Source: Bernardetia sp. ABR2-2B
GTDB taxonomy: Bacteria; Bacteroidota; Bacteroidia; Cytophagales; Bernardetiaceae
NCBI RefSeq assembly: GCF_037126435.1
Contig: NZ_CP147020.1
Span: 3,266,001 to 3,330,000 of the forward strand
Direction of reading: 5' to 3'
Length of the DNA: 64,000 bases
Both the position numbers and the translations under genes were made by a program. The notes under the pieces were generated by a model that was given only the letters and a program-made list of their open reading frames with translations, searched no databases and was not told the origin of the DNA. This document shows, piece by piece, positions 1-8,452 of the stretch (position 1 is its first letter; each line of letters opens with the position of its first letter).

Positions 1-480
1 TTCAATTTGATTATTATTTTCATTTTTATAATCAAAAATAGTTTGTCCTCCTTCAAAATCATCACTCAAATAAATCATAAAGGTAATTCTACTTTCTTGT
101 ATTTTCCCTCCTTTCTCTAATTTTACTCTTCCATCAATATGTTTTTTGAAGCGTTGATTAGATTCATATTTATAGAAACGAAATCTAGGATTTAGTCCAA
201 TGACTTGATATTTCTCTTCTTCTTCTTTTACAATGTTACCAATAAATATAGGACAAAATTCTTTCAATTTTTGCCAATAGTTTTGAGCTAGTTTTTCGTC
301 TTCATAAATCAAACGTTCATTATTTCTGATGTTTTTCATCATTTTTGCACCACTTTTCAGACTTACAGTTGCCTCTTCATAAGACTTACTCTCACTAAAA
401 AAGATAAGATTCTGACATTCTTCTTTTGATAAAAAATTTTCTATTGTCCAAATTTGGGAAGTATGTTGTGTTTTTTTCAT
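1..480 (-). CDS. 2OG-Fe(II) oxygenase, prolyl-4-hydroxylase-like (C-terminus cut by window edge)
   Basis: The minus-strand frame is open from an ATG at 480 to base 1, giving 160 residues without a stop. It starts MKKTQHTSQIWTIENFLSKE and resembles the small P4Hc-type 2-oxoglutarate/Fe(II) dioxygenases. The first two iron ligands of the HxD motif are visible at H114 and D116 (FKKHIDG), followed by the typical strand RITFMIYLSDDFEGGQT. The distal His and the 2OG-binding Arg should lie beyond the window. Its ATG overlaps the stop of the upstream gene by one base (TAATG), so the two are probably translationally coupled. The substrate cannot be inferred; protein or small-molecule hydroxylation are both possible. 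Confidence 0.8.
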   Translation of the reverse strand, partial: MKKTQHTSQIWTIENFLSKEECQNLIFFSESKSYEEATVSLKSGAKMMKNIRNNERLIYEDEKLAQNYWQKLKEFCPIFIGNIVKEEEEKYQVIGLNPRFRFYKYESNQRFKKHIDGRVKLEKGGKIQESRITFMIYLSDDFEGGQTIFDYKNENNNQIE

Positions 481-911
481 TATAATTTTTCTATTTGTTT
501 GATTTCTCCTTTTCTAAACTCATTTCCACATTCTTTGCATTTATAAACTTTTTTTTGATAGAAAGGATAAGCAAAAAATAAGGTAGATATTAAAGTAGCC
601 CAGAAAGCCTTCCAGCCTTTTATAGAAATAAAATTTTTGTAATGTTCGGTAGATTCACAAACAGGACACTTTATAAATATATCTTTTGCCCTTTTTTCGC
701 TTTCCATCTCCTCCAAAAACTGCTTTACTCGCTCTGTATCACTTGCATTGACTTTTACTTTTATTCCTCCTGTGGCTACTCCATATAACATATTCATAGA
801 GTTGATATTCTCATCAAATAAATAACAATCAACTCCCTCATTTTCTAATCTTGATTTGAATAGATGAGCATCTACGCTATTTTCGAAAATTTTGACGGTA
901 AGTAGAGGCAT
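480..911 (-). CDS. DUF2007-like protein with split zinc ribbon
   Basis: 143 residues. The N-terminal ~70 residues (MPLLTVKIFENSVDAHLFKS, then EGVDCYLFDEN and GGIKVKV) match the pattern of DUF2007, a small putative signal-transducing domain. After it come CPVC and CKECG pairs, a zinc ribbon interrupted by a hydrophobic stretch (AFWATLISTLFFAYPFY) that could touch the membrane. It is a close paralogue of the gene 51 bp upstream (963-1346). Its stop overlaps the start of the 2OG oxygenase by one base. The biochemical role of the family is unknown; binding of a regulatory partner is only a guess. Confidence 0.75.
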   Translation of the reverse strand: MPLLTVKIFENSVDAHLFKSRLENEGVDCYLFDENINSMNMLYGVATGGIKVKVNASDTERVKQFLEEMESEKRAKDIFIKCPVCESTEHYKNFISIKGWKAFWATLISTLFFAYPFYQKKVYKCKECGNEFRKGEIKQIEKL

Positions 912-962
912 AAAACGACAATTAGTTATGGATAAGAAAAGAATAAATTTACGAATAAAAAT

Positions 963-1346
963 TTATACAAACTCATTTCCACATTCTTTACATTTATAGT
1001 TTTGAGTTTGACGACCAACCCCTAAAAAAGCCCAAATAATAGCCCACCAACCTTTTGTAGAGATAATATTTTTATAGTGTTCGGTAGATTCACAAACAGG
1101 ACATTTGATAAATATATCCTTTTCTTTTTGTTCTGCTTCTAGCATCTTCAAAATTTCTTTTACTCGTTCTGTATCTGCTGAATTAACTTTTGCTTTGATA
1201 CCACCAATGGCTACATCATAGGTAATATCCATTCCTGCGATATTCTCATCAAATAAATAACAATCTACACCTTCACTTTCCAATCTAAGTTTGAAAAGAT
1301 TAGCTTCAGTAAGGTTAGGAAAAACTCGGACGGTAAGTAAAGACAT
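963..1346 (-). CDS. DUF2007-like protein with split zinc ribbon, paralogue of 480-911
   Basis: 127 residues, nearly colinear with the next gene: MSLLTVRVFPNLTEANLFKL, EGVDCYLFDEN, CPVCESTEHYKN and CKECGNEF are shared. It differs mainly in the hydrophobic segment between the two Cys pairs (WWAIIWAFLG) and in lacking the charged C-terminal tail. The two copies in the same direction point to a tandem duplication. It is probably first in a three-gene operon ending with the 2OG oxygenase. No specific function can be assigned. Confidence 0.75.
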   Translation of the reverse strand: MSLLTVRVFPNLTEANLFKLRLESEGVDCYLFDENIAGMDITYDVAIGGIKAKVNSADTERVKEILKMLEAEQKEKDIFIKCPVCESTEHYKNIISTKGWWAIIWAFLGVGRQTQNYKCKECGNEFV

Positions 1347-1467
1347 AAAGTGGAGTAATATTATGAATGGATAAAAATAAGTTTACGAATAAAAATAATT
1401 AAAGTTTTAGTCAATATTTTTATAACTTTAAACATATAAGCTAAAACCGATATAAATTTCTCTCATT

Positions 1468-2166
1468 TTGGAACATAAAGACCTAATAAAAAAACTGACT
1501 AATTTTCAGAATCAACTTGCACCTAGTATTTGGATTCCGATAGATGCCGAACCTATTTATAAAGAGGCTATTCTAGGGGCGATAGATGTTCAGTATGAAG
1601 GAGAAAATGGATTTGCAGCTATTGTTATTTTTGATAGAACAGGAAAAATGCTTCATAAATTTACAAAAAAATATAAAGCTACTATTCCTTATATTCCTAG
1701 TTTTTTTGCTTTTAGAGAAGGAGATATTATTATCAAATTAGTCAATGATGCTGAAAAAGAACTTGCTATAAATATTGATATTTTACTCATCGATGGACAC
1801 GGAATCGCACACCCAAGAAAGTTTGGTTTGGCTTCCTATGTTGGTTTGGCTTTAGAAAAAATGTCTGTTGGAGTAGCTAAAGATACTTTAGTACAATATG
1901 ATGGAACTTTGTCTAAAGAAAAAGGAAGTAGTTTGCCTATTTATTTAGAAGAAGACATAATCAGTCAAAATGAAATTGTTGGTTATGCATATAGAAGCCG
2001 AGAAAACGTAAAGCCTATTTTTGTGAGTGCAGGACACAAATTATCTAGCACTCAGGCTTTAGAAATAACCCAAGAACTTACAGGAGAATACAGACAGTTA
2101 GATGTTTTGAGAGAAGCTGACCGTTTGGCTAGAGAAGCTGCTAAGGAAGATTTAGAATTGAAATAA
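1468..2166 (+). CDS. nfi: Endonuclease V (deoxyinosine 3' endonuclease)
   Basis: 232 residues, normal for endonuclease V, which nicks DNA one nucleotide 3' of deoxyinosine in repair of deaminated adenine. Conserved elements are visible: catalytic Asp40 in GAIDVQY, Glu84 in AFREG, Asp109 in DGHGIAHPRKFG, and Lys138 in VGVAKD. The start is a TTG at 1468: an in-frame TAA lies just upstream and the next in-frame ATG is about 60 codons in, after the first catalytic Asp. The C-terminal half carries an ordinary GYAYRSRENVKPIFVSAGHK segment with the family His. It is monocistronic, divergent from the DUF2007 genes and convergent with the LRR gene, with a shared terminator. Confidence 0.9.
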   Translation: MEHKDLIKKLTNFQNQLAPSIWIPIDAEPIYKEAILGAIDVQYEGENGFAAIVIFDRTGKMLHKFTKKYKATIPYIPSFFAFREGDIIIKLVNDAEKELAINIDILLIDGHGIAHPRKFGLASYVGLALEKMSVGVAKDTLVQYDGTLSKEKGSSLPIYLEEDIISQNEIVGYAYRSRENVKPIFVSAGHKLSSTQALEITQELTGEYRQLDVLREADRLAREAAKEDLELK

Positions 2167-2204
2167 AAATCCTTATCCAATATAAAAATTGAATAAGGAT
2201 TTTT
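2165..2204. terminator. Bidirectional terminator between nfi and the LRR gene
   Basis: A 12-bp perfect inverted repeat (AAAAATCCTTAT / ATAAGGATTTTT) with a further CAAT/ATTG pairing inside the loop. A-tract and T-tract flanks let it work on both strands. It sits between two convergent genes. Confidence 0.8.
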
Positions 2205-2225
2205 CTTTCTAGAAAAAATAAAATT

Positions 2226-4721
2226 CTAATAATAAATCACTTCACAGCGTGGGTGATCTTCTTTAAAACTATCTACTTTTTTACTAGATATTTTGGTGTT
2301 ATAACAACGCAAAATTTCTAGTTTTCTCATATTTTCTAAGCCTTTAAGGTTGCGTAATTTTGTAGTGTTACAAGAAAGCTCTGTCAGCTCTTTTAAAGGT
2401 TCTAAACATTTAATAGTTCTGATTTGTGTTCCTGCACAGTTGAGACGTTTGAGTTTTTTGAATGCTCCCATTGGCTCTAACGTTTCTACTGGCGTGTTTT
2501 CGAAAACTAATTGCTCCAAATCTCTGAGAGGCGTAATTGGCTCAAGGTTAGAAACTGGAGTTTCAGAGAAACGCAGAATACGAAGCGTTTGGATGTTTTT
2601 GATAGGAGAAAGATTGCTTACACTCGTACGTACAAAACTAAGCTCACGCAAACGAACAGACATTTGTAAAGGTTGTAAATCACGAATAGTATTTATTCCA
2701 TCAAGATTAATTGATTCTAAATAAATCATAGAATGCAAATTTTCTTTATTCGGTTCGCCTTCTATCTTAACATGGCTTTTCATTGCCTTCTTCCAACTTT
2801 CAGATAGTCCCGTCCACCAGTTATTGAGTGTAACTGTTTTATAAATTACCACCGTAGAAGGGTTCTTATTCAAATAAGTTGCTACTGACTCATCTTTCAA
2901 AGCAGCACCATCAGCATAAATAAATTCTAAATTCGTTAGGTTTTGTAAGGTAGAAATATCACTTACGGCTGTATTTTCAATATCTAGTTTTTTTAATCTA
3001 GCCAAACTTTGAAGTGGTGAAACGTCAGAAATTTTGGTATTATTTGCTATCAAAATTTCTAATCCAATCAAATCACGAAGAGCCGTAATATCTGTAACCT
3101 GTGTTCTGCTAATATCAATTTCCTTCAATCCTTCAAAAATACGAAGAGGTTCAACAGTCTTGATATTCTGTCCCTTTGCATTTATTTTTGTGATTCTTGA
3201 AAGTGTTGCTAGTTCTTCTTTCGTAGGATTTGATGGCGTTAGTTTACTTGCCGTTTTGAAAACTTCTTTCCAGTCAAGGGATAAATTTTTCCACCAATTT
3301 TGCAAAGCTTCTGATTCATAGACTACCAAAACATTCGTTTTTTTCTTAGTCAGTTCTTGTGCTTGTCCTAGCTTTACGCCTGTGTTATCACAATAGACAC
3401 GTTCTAGCGCAGCAACATCAATAAGAGGTTTTAGGCTAGATATTTTCGTGTTATTTGCGTACAATAAACGTAATTTTTCTAATTTAGAAAGTGGTTCTAA
3501 GCTACTTACATTTGTATTCGAAATATTTAATCGTTCCAACTCTTTCGTATTTGAAAGTGCTGAAATAGAAGTAATAGGGGTAAAAGCCGTTTCTAAAAAC
3601 TCTAAAGTAGAAACATTTTTAAGTGGGTCAAGACTAGCTACTTTTGTTTTCGAAATTCTTAATTCTTTCAAAACGCTTCCATTAATTTTTCCAAGAGCCT
3701 CCAACGAATTTACACCTGTAACAGACATATCCAAACGTTCTAAGTTAGTCAAATATTCAAGCGTTTGAATATCGCTTACCTTTGTGTTTGAAACGTTGAG
3801 TTCTCTAAGGTTAGTTGCATAAGTAAGAGCTAAAAGGTCTTGAACTGGCGTATTAGAAGCATCTAAAACTTCTAAATTTGTGATACTGCGAAGTGGAAAA
3901 AGATTTGAAACCTTTGTGTTCGAACACTTAAATGTTTTGAGTTTCATCAGACGGCTTACAGGCTGAATATCTTTTACGGTTGGGTTATTACTAATATCCA
4001 AAACTTCCATTCCTACAATCGAATGTAATTGGCTGTTAGAAATTGAATCTCCAACAGGAATTGTTACATATTCACTAAAAACAGCTAACCATTCAGCAGG
4101 TAAATCATTCCACCAACTACGCAAAACTTCTGTTTCGTTGGCTTGGCTTGTGTAAATACTGATAATCTTCATATCCTGACTTTCTGGGTCATAGCTCATC
4201 TCTATATAACGAGGAAGATTATTTTTTACTTTTTCATTCTTGAAGTTTGTTCCTTCCAAAGAACGGTTTGCTGTTGCTGTAAAAAAAATTGTTCCATCAG
4301 GAGCAACTCTATGAGCAATTGTAGAAACTTCGTATTCGAAGGTTACATTTTTATAAAAAAAGTCAATATCTTTTAGATAAGATTGGACGTTTTTGTTTAC
4401 CCACAAATCACGCTTTTCAATCAAATCGTCTTCTATCTGAACATCTTTGTCTTTAAAGATTTTCTGAAAACTTTGATTCACAATCGTTTCTTTATCACGA
4501 ACAGAAGATTCTGCCTCGCCTAATGTATTGTACATAAATTGCATAAAAGAAACTAAAGAACGAACACGCCCTTCATATTCTTTTAGCTTTTCGGGCGCAA
4601 TTTCATCGCCTTGTTGTTTTTTATCTTTATCATTTTTGCCTGTGTTTTTTTGGGCAAAAAGTATAGTAGTAGAGAATGCCAAAAGTAGGCATAATAGAAA
4701 GGAACGGAGATTAATTACCAT
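2226..4721 (-). CDS. Secreted leucine-rich-repeat protein with three WW-module/LRR blocks
   Basis: 831 residues. A signal peptide (residues 1-23, ending LFAQ) is followed by a non-LRR N-terminal region (about 45-200), then internalin-style LRRs such as NTKVSDIQTLEYLTNLERLD. The LRRs fall into three blocks, each introduced by the same short module: RSWWNDLPAEW (~201), QNWWKNLSLDW (~474) and NNWWTGLSESW (~633). Blocks one and two close with a VVxY/VVIY strand before the next WW module, and the last ends in EVIYY. Its start overlaps the upstream secreted-protein gene by 11 bp. The N-terminal region resembles the 5725-6324 product. It is probably exported to the periplasm or surface; no enzymatic motif is seen. 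Function unknown; a ligand- or protein-binding scaffold is likely. Confidence 0.8.
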   Translation of the reverse strand: MVINLRSFLLCLLLAFSTTILFAQKNTGKNDKDKKQQGDEIAPEKLKEYEGRVRSLVSFMQFMYNTLGEAESSVRDKETIVNQSFQKIFKDKDVQIEDDLIEKRDLWVNKNVQSYLKDIDFFYKNVTFEYEVSTIAHRVAPDGTIFFTATANRSLEGTNFKNEKVKNNLPRYIEMSYDPESQDMKIISIYTSQANETEVLRSWWNDLPAEWLAVFSEYVTIPVGDSISNSQLHSIVGMEVLDISNNPTVKDIQPVSRLMKLKTFKCSNTKVSNLFPLRSITNLEVLDASNTPVQDLLALTYATNLRELNVSNTKVSDIQTLEYLTNLERLDMSVTGVNSLEALGKINGSVLKELRISKTKVASLDPLKNVSTLEFLETAFTPITSISALSNTKELERLNISNTNVSSLEPLSKLEKLRLLYANNTKISSLKPLIDVAALERVYCDNTGVKLGQAQELTKKKTNVLVVYESEALQNWWKNLSLDWKEVFKTASKLTPSNPTKEELATLSRITKINAKGQNIKTVEPLRIFEGLKEIDISRTQVTDITALRDLIGLEILIANNTKISDVSPLQSLARLKKLDIENTAVSDISTLQNLTNLEFIYADGAALKDESVATYLNKNPSTVVIYKTVTLNNWWTGLSESWKKAMKSHVKIEGEPNKENLHSMIYLESINLDGINTIRDLQPLQMSVRLRELSFVRTSVSNLSPIKNIQTLRILRFSETPVSNLEPITPLRDLEQLVFENTPVETLEPMGAFKKLKRLNCAGTQIRTIKCLEPLKELTELSCNTTKLRNLKGLENMRKLEILRCYNTKISSKKVDSFKEDHPRCEVIYY

Positions 4722-5565
4722 TAGTATATATATAATTTAACAAAACATCTTTATTATCTGGAGTGAGACGAGCTAAGTTTGAAATTAACCAGCCATTGTT
4801 GTATCCTCCACGGTTGAAGCGAGAAACTTCAAGATACCAATTATCTATTTGAAAGAAATGAAATTTTACGTTTGTAACTGTTTTGAATTGAAGCGCATTA
4901 CGAGCAACTTCGTATAAAAATAAACTTACATAATCTGTTTTATGATTTGCTTCTACATAATTTTTGACTTCTTTGCGTTCTTGTGGCTCATCAAATATCT
5001 TTCTTAGGTTCATAAATTCTAGCTCATGACTAAGAGGGTGTAAAAATTTATTTGGGTCTTGAATATCTTTTCCCATAGTAGTAGCAAAAGGTTCGAAGTA
5101 AACATTACTAATTACCCATTTTGAACCTACTTTTTCTTCTTGTAGCTTCATAAAAAGCGTCAAATCTCGTTCTCTTCCTTCATAAACAAAACGAGTAGTT
5201 ACTTCTGCAAACCAGTCTCCTCCATGAAATTCTAAAAAAGTAGGATTAGCAGAATTAGTAACTTGGCTTACAAAATCATCTTTTATATTTTGAGGAACAG
5301 CTTTATTTTGCCCATCAAAAAGGATATTGATATAATCTTTTCTATCCGAATTATTTCTAAAATCTTTACTACTTGGGTCAAATTTATTTCCAAGTTTGTC
5401 TTCTTCGTGGTTGAAACGTCTGAAAAATTGATTCATTTGCTTTGTTGCAGCATACAAATCAGATTCGTCTCCTAAGTAATTTCCTATTTGAGCAGAAACA
5501 GAAAAAGGCAATAGAATTACTAATGCCAAAAGGAAAGTTGAAAAAATGTGTTTGAATACAATCAT
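4711..5565 (-). CDS. Secreted protein of unknown function in the LRR operon
   Basis: 284 residues with a clear signal peptide (MIVFKHIFSTFLLALVILLP, cleavage near SVSAQ). The body contains two segments that look like NTF2/SnoaL-type beta sheets (DWFAEVTTRFVYEGRERDLT followed by KWVISNVYFEP, and later FHFFQIDNWYLEVSRF followed by GWLISNLARL), suggesting an internal repeat. No family is recognised with certainty. The end overlaps the LRR gene start by 11 bp, which supports coupled translation. A tandem GAATTAC repeat sits directly before its ATG. Confidence 0.7.
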   Translation of the reverse strand: MIVFKHIFSTFLLALVILLPFSVSAQIGNYLGDESDLYAATKQMNQFFRRFNHEEDKLGNKFDPSSKDFRNNSDRKDYINILFDGQNKAVPQNIKDDFVSQVTNSANPTFLEFHGGDWFAEVTTRFVYEGRERDLTLFMKLQEEKVGSKWVISNVYFEPFATTMGKDIQDPNKFLHPLSHELEFMNLRKIFDEPQERKEVKNYVEANHKTDYVSLFLYEVARNALQFKTVTNVKFHFFQIDNWYLEVSRFNRGGYNNGWLISNLARLTPDNKDVLLNYIYTNGN

Positions 5566-5591
5566 GAATTACGAATTACGAATTACGAATT
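5566..5591. repeat. Tandem GAATTAC heptamer repeat
   Basis: Three perfect copies of GAATTAC plus a partial GAATT, ending at the base before the start codon of the 4711-5565 gene. The same heptamer builds the hairpin at 5668-5703. Confidence 0.75.
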
Positions 5592-5667
5592 GGAAAATCA
5601 GCATAGCTAATATTAAGAATTATAGTAATTCAATTATACATTGAGATAAAAAATCAGCTTGTATCAA

Positions 5668-5703
5668 AATTACGAATTACGATTTCATTCGTAATTCGTA
5701 ATT
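5668..5703. repeat. Perfect 15-bp inverted repeat made of GAATTAC units
   Basis: AATTACGAATTACGA and TCGTAATTCGTAATT are exact reverse complements separated by six bases (TTTCAT). It lies 21 bp after the stop of the 5725-6324 gene, in the gap before the next gene of the operon. It could be a REP/MITE-like relic or a processing or attenuation hairpin. Confidence 0.75.
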
Positions 5704-5724
5704 GATAATTTTTAATTTGAAATA

Positions 5725-6324
5725 TTAATTTCTTCTAGTTTCGCTTACACGAACATCGCCTAAAAGAACATCCCAAAAACCGATTTCACGACCTGCAATA
5801 ATGGTTTTCTTACGTTCTACATAAACAGTAATGTCCTTTTTAGTAACATCAGAATATTGAACCAAACCATCGGCAGATTTACCTTGAAAACGTTGGAAGA
5901 TAGTAATTACACCTACATAACGTCCGTCTGGTTGCTTTTCTAGGTCAGAAATATACTGGATATTAAACCAATCAATTTCTACTTGGTCGTAATTAAGAGC
6001 CATCAAACGGTCAAAATATTTACGAACACCATAATAACGAATTGCTTTAGAGTTTACGGAAGAAACGCCCATTTCTGCGCCATCAGAAAACAATTCCATC
6101 GCACGGTCAATGACACGCATTGCTTCCGAATATTGAGTTTCTTTGTTTCCGATAAGAGAAATATAACGGCTCAAATCTTTTACTTTTTCAAGTGCAAGAG
6201 AATCGATAGCACGTTTACGAGTAGGACTAAGGTCTGCATTTGTTTGAGCAAAAGCAGAAGAATCTACTGCTATAAAAGCAAAAACGAACAAAAATGAGAA
6301 AAGAATTTTATTTATATTTTTCAT
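5725..6324 (-). CDS. Secreted protein related to the N-terminal region of the LRR protein
   Basis: 199 residues with a signal peptide ending near SSAFAQ. The order of features (helical stretch, KYFDRLMALN, then IDWFNIQYISDLEKQPDGRY, then a strand-rich FQRFQG...DITVYVERKK) parallels residues 50-190 of the LRR protein (KDIDFFYKNVTFEYEVSTI, DGTIFFTAT, RYIEMSYD). I infer a shared domain of unknown function. It lies between the coiled-coil lipoprotein gene and the 4711-5565 gene on the same strand and probably belongs to one envelope operon. Confidence 0.7.
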   Translation of the reverse strand: MKNINKILFSFLFVFAFIAVDSSAFAQTNADLSPTRKRAIDSLALEKVKDLSRYISLIGNKETQYSEAMRVIDRAMELFSDGAEMGVSSVNSKAIRYYGVRKYFDRLMALNYDQVEIDWFNIQYISDLEKQPDGRYVGVITIFQRFQGKSADGLVQYSDVTKKDITVYVERKKTIIAGREIGFWDVLLGDVRVSETRRN

Positions 6325-6445
6325 TGTATTAGATATAATGAGTTGAAAAGTTTTTTTAGTTGAAAAAGTTAAATACTAATGGATAACTAACAAAGGAAAA
6401 GCAAAAAACTATGCCAATTATTAATTATCCACTTTCAATTATAGA

Positions 6446-7096
6446 TTAGTTGCTAAGTTCTAAAAGTTTGATTTTGCCATTTGCATCTGTACCAATGCTC
6501 ACTACTTTGTGATTCATCTTCTTTTGGTCTTTGATGAAGTTTAGGTATTTTTCAGCAGTTGTTGGCTCATCATAATCTTTTTCGCCTCCTTCTTCTGCAA
6601 TGATAATCAATACAGGAGCTTGTGGAGAAGTAAATAATTTGAGTGCATTTTGAATAGAAGCATTTGCTGCATTTGCATCTTTTGCATTAGCAATTTCAGA
6701 AAAGAAATCTTTGATAGTTTTGCTTTTCTTACTCGCCTCTGCCTCTGCTTCTTTCTGACGCTTCTCTTCTTCTTCTCTGATGCGCTGCTCTCTTACACTC
6801 TGCTCAGCTTGAGCGATAAGGTCTTTTACAGTTGGGTCATCAACATTCATTGCTTTGATAGCATCAATTCTCTTCTGACGCTCCTCAGCAGACATAGAAG
6901 TGTCGTTTAAAACGGCTTGTAAGTCTTTAGTTGCTTTTTCAATTTTTGCTTTTTTCTCTGCTGCAGCTTGTTCGGCTGCAATTTTCTGTTTGTTTTTACA
7001 GCTTGTAGTAGTTAGGGTAGTTCCCATTCCTAAGAGAATCATTAGATAAAAACTTAGACGGAAATACCATTTGCGAATTGATTTGTTCTTTTGCAT
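6446..7096 (-). CDS. Coiled-coil lipoprotein-like envelope protein
   Basis: 216 residues. After a hydrophobic N-terminal segment comes a lipobox-like TTTSC with Cys33. Residues ~35-125 are strongly charged and helical (AAEKKAKIEKATKDLQAVL, EEEEKRQKEAEAEASKKSK), a predicted coiled coil. The C-terminal part contains a compact region with VLIIIAEEGGEKDYDEPTTA and a final KIKLLELSN. No family is recognised. It is first in the minus-strand run 7096 to 2226. An inner-membrane or periplasmic scaffold is plausible but not shown. Confidence 0.65.
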   Translation of the reverse strand: MQKNKSIRKWYFRLSFYLMILLGMGTTLTTTSCKNKQKIAAEQAAAEKKAKIEKATKDLQAVLNDTSMSAEERQKRIDAIKAMNVDDPTVKDLIAQAEQSVREQRIREEEEKRQKEAEAEASKKSKTIKDFFSEIANAKDANAANASIQNALKLFTSPQAPVLIIIAEEGGEKDYDEPTTAEKYLNFIKDQKKMNHKVVSIGTDANGKIKLLELSN

Positions 7097-7356
7097 AACA
7101 AAAAATAGGGTTTGTTGTAGTTAAAAAATACGGATTAAATAAAAAATTGATAAGTTACAAGTTAGCTAAAAATAGTAAAGCCATTTCAATAAGTTGGAGA
7201 AAATAATTGAAATAGATTTTAAAAATAGTGTAATGAATATATTTTTACAGATAAATGATGCAGCAAATTTACTGACAGTTTAAATAAAAAATAGAAGTTT
7301 GAAAAATAAATCTGAAAGTTTTGCTGCCTATACTTGATTTTAAACACAAGCTCTTA

Positions 7357-7380
7357 AAAAATGTTTAAAAAAACATTTTT
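7357..7380 (-). terminator. Probable terminator of the 7475-8230 gene; rest of 7097-7474 empty
   Basis: AAAAATGTTT and AAACATTTTT form a 10-bp stem with a 4-nt loop, about 95 bp beyond the barrel gene's stop on the minus strand. In the remainder of the 378 bp gap I see only AT-rich DNA and no ORF. Confidence 0.45.
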
Positions 7381-7474
7381 CTTACAGTAGCTAATCACAC
7401 TAAAAAAATGAGTTGGTATTACGTTTGTCTATGAGAGTAAATTAGCCTTCATGCTGATAAATATATTTTTAGTC

Positions 7475-8230
7475 TTAAAAATTATAATTCATTCCCATCA
7501 AACCATAATTGACAAGTGTAAAATTATAAACCTCATCATTTTCTGCGCCTCCTTCCAAAATACGGTATCCAAAACGAAGGTTTATATTTTCTGTAATCCT
7601 ATAAAAGGCAGCTAATTCGAAATCAAATGCTCGTCCTTGTGGAGAAGCTAGTCCATCGCCCTCTACCATGAGACCTATTTTTTCATTTAGGTTTACGGCA
7701 GCATATAAGTTTATGAGAGGTACAAAACCAATATTTGTTTTTTTAGAAGAAAGCCCGTTTTGTTCAACTTCAATATACGCATCACGTATTTTTCCTGTCA
7801 GACCAGCACCCAAACGCACTTTATCAGTTACCACAAAATCATAACGATAGGTAAGGCGATACGAATTAAACTGATAATTGACTTTTGTATCTATCAAAGG
7901 CAAGAAATCTTTCTCAAAAAAGCGAGTATTTCTATCAAAACTTCCGTTATAAGAAATTTGTAAAGGCGCAAAAAGTCCAAAAACATTATGACGATTTTTG
8001 AAGCGATAACCAGCACGTAAACGTAAAGTCAAGGAAGTAGGGTTGTCAAATTCTCCATTTCCTCCCTCTACAACATTAAAACGTGTTCCTTCTGTTCCCG
8101 AAACTTGAATTTTGTTGTAGCCTGTGCTTAGAATATTGAACTCTGCATCAGCCATAAATTGAGCAGAAGCAGCAAAAGAAATATAAAATAGAAGGCAGAA
8201 AAAAAATGTTATTCGAACGATAAATTTCAT
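7475..8230 (-). CDS. Outer-membrane beta-barrel protein (porin-like, OMP_b-brl type)
   Basis: 251 residues from the ATG at 8230. This start gives a clean signal peptide (MKFIVRITFFFCLLFYISFA, cleavage near ASAQ). An ATG at 8365 would add 45 residues without signal character, and it lies inside a palindrome. The mature part alternates short amphipathic strands with Gly/aromatic turns (LTLRLRAGYRFKNRHNVFGL, YQFNSYRLTYRYDFVVTDKV, INLRFGYRILEGG) and ends in MGMNYNF, an aromatic C-terminus typical of barrel proteins. Substrate unknown. Confidence 0.7.
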   Translation of the reverse strand: MKFIVRITFFFCLLFYISFAASAQFMADAEFNILSTGYNKIQVSGTEGTRFNVVEGGNGEFDNPTSLTLRLRAGYRFKNRHNVFGLFAPLQISYNGSFDRNTRFFEKDFLPLIDTKVNYQFNSYRLTYRYDFVVTDKVRLGAGLTGKIRDAYIEVEQNGLSSKKTNIGFVPLINLYAAVNLNEKIGLMVEGDGLASPQGRAFDFELAAFYRITENINLRFGYRILEGGAENDEVYNFTLVNYGLMGMNYNF

Positions 8231-8363
8231 AATCAGTAAAGTTAAAAAAATAGTTTTAATTGAAAATAAAAAAATAGAACCCTTTTTCAGAGTAGGATTA
8301 TATTTGATTAACTTTTCTAAAATAATATTGTTTTTTACTCCAAGAAGTTGTTTAAGAATACTC

Positions 8364-8409
8364 ATTTTTCCTTAGAACTGGGTTTGCAAACCCAGTTCTA
8401 AGGAAAAAT
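8364..8409. repeat. 46-bp perfect palindrome
   Basis: The centre is GGTTTGCAAACC and perfect pairing runs from 8364 to 8409 (arm core TTCCTTAGAACTGGG). It lies in the 519 bp gap 8231-8749 between divergent genes and is followed after 9 bp by a second inverted repeat. It could be a cruciform or a dispersed REP/MITE-like element. Confidence 0.85.
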
Positions 8410-8418
8410 AACACAGCC

Positions 8419-8452
8419 TTTGTTGGTGTTTTAGCGTAGCGACACCAACAAA
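8419..8452. repeat. Inverted repeat next to the 46-bp palindrome
   Basis: TTTGTTGGTGT and ACACCAACAAA pair perfectly (11 bp) around a 12-nt loop that itself contains a TAGCG duplication. Together with 8364-8409 it makes one compact double-hairpin unit. From here to 8749 I see AT-rich DNA but no convincing gene. Confidence 0.8.

Noticed and set aside
5566-5591. Tandem repeat considered as a CRISPR
   Set aside because: Units are 7 bp with no spacers, so this is a simple tandem repeat.
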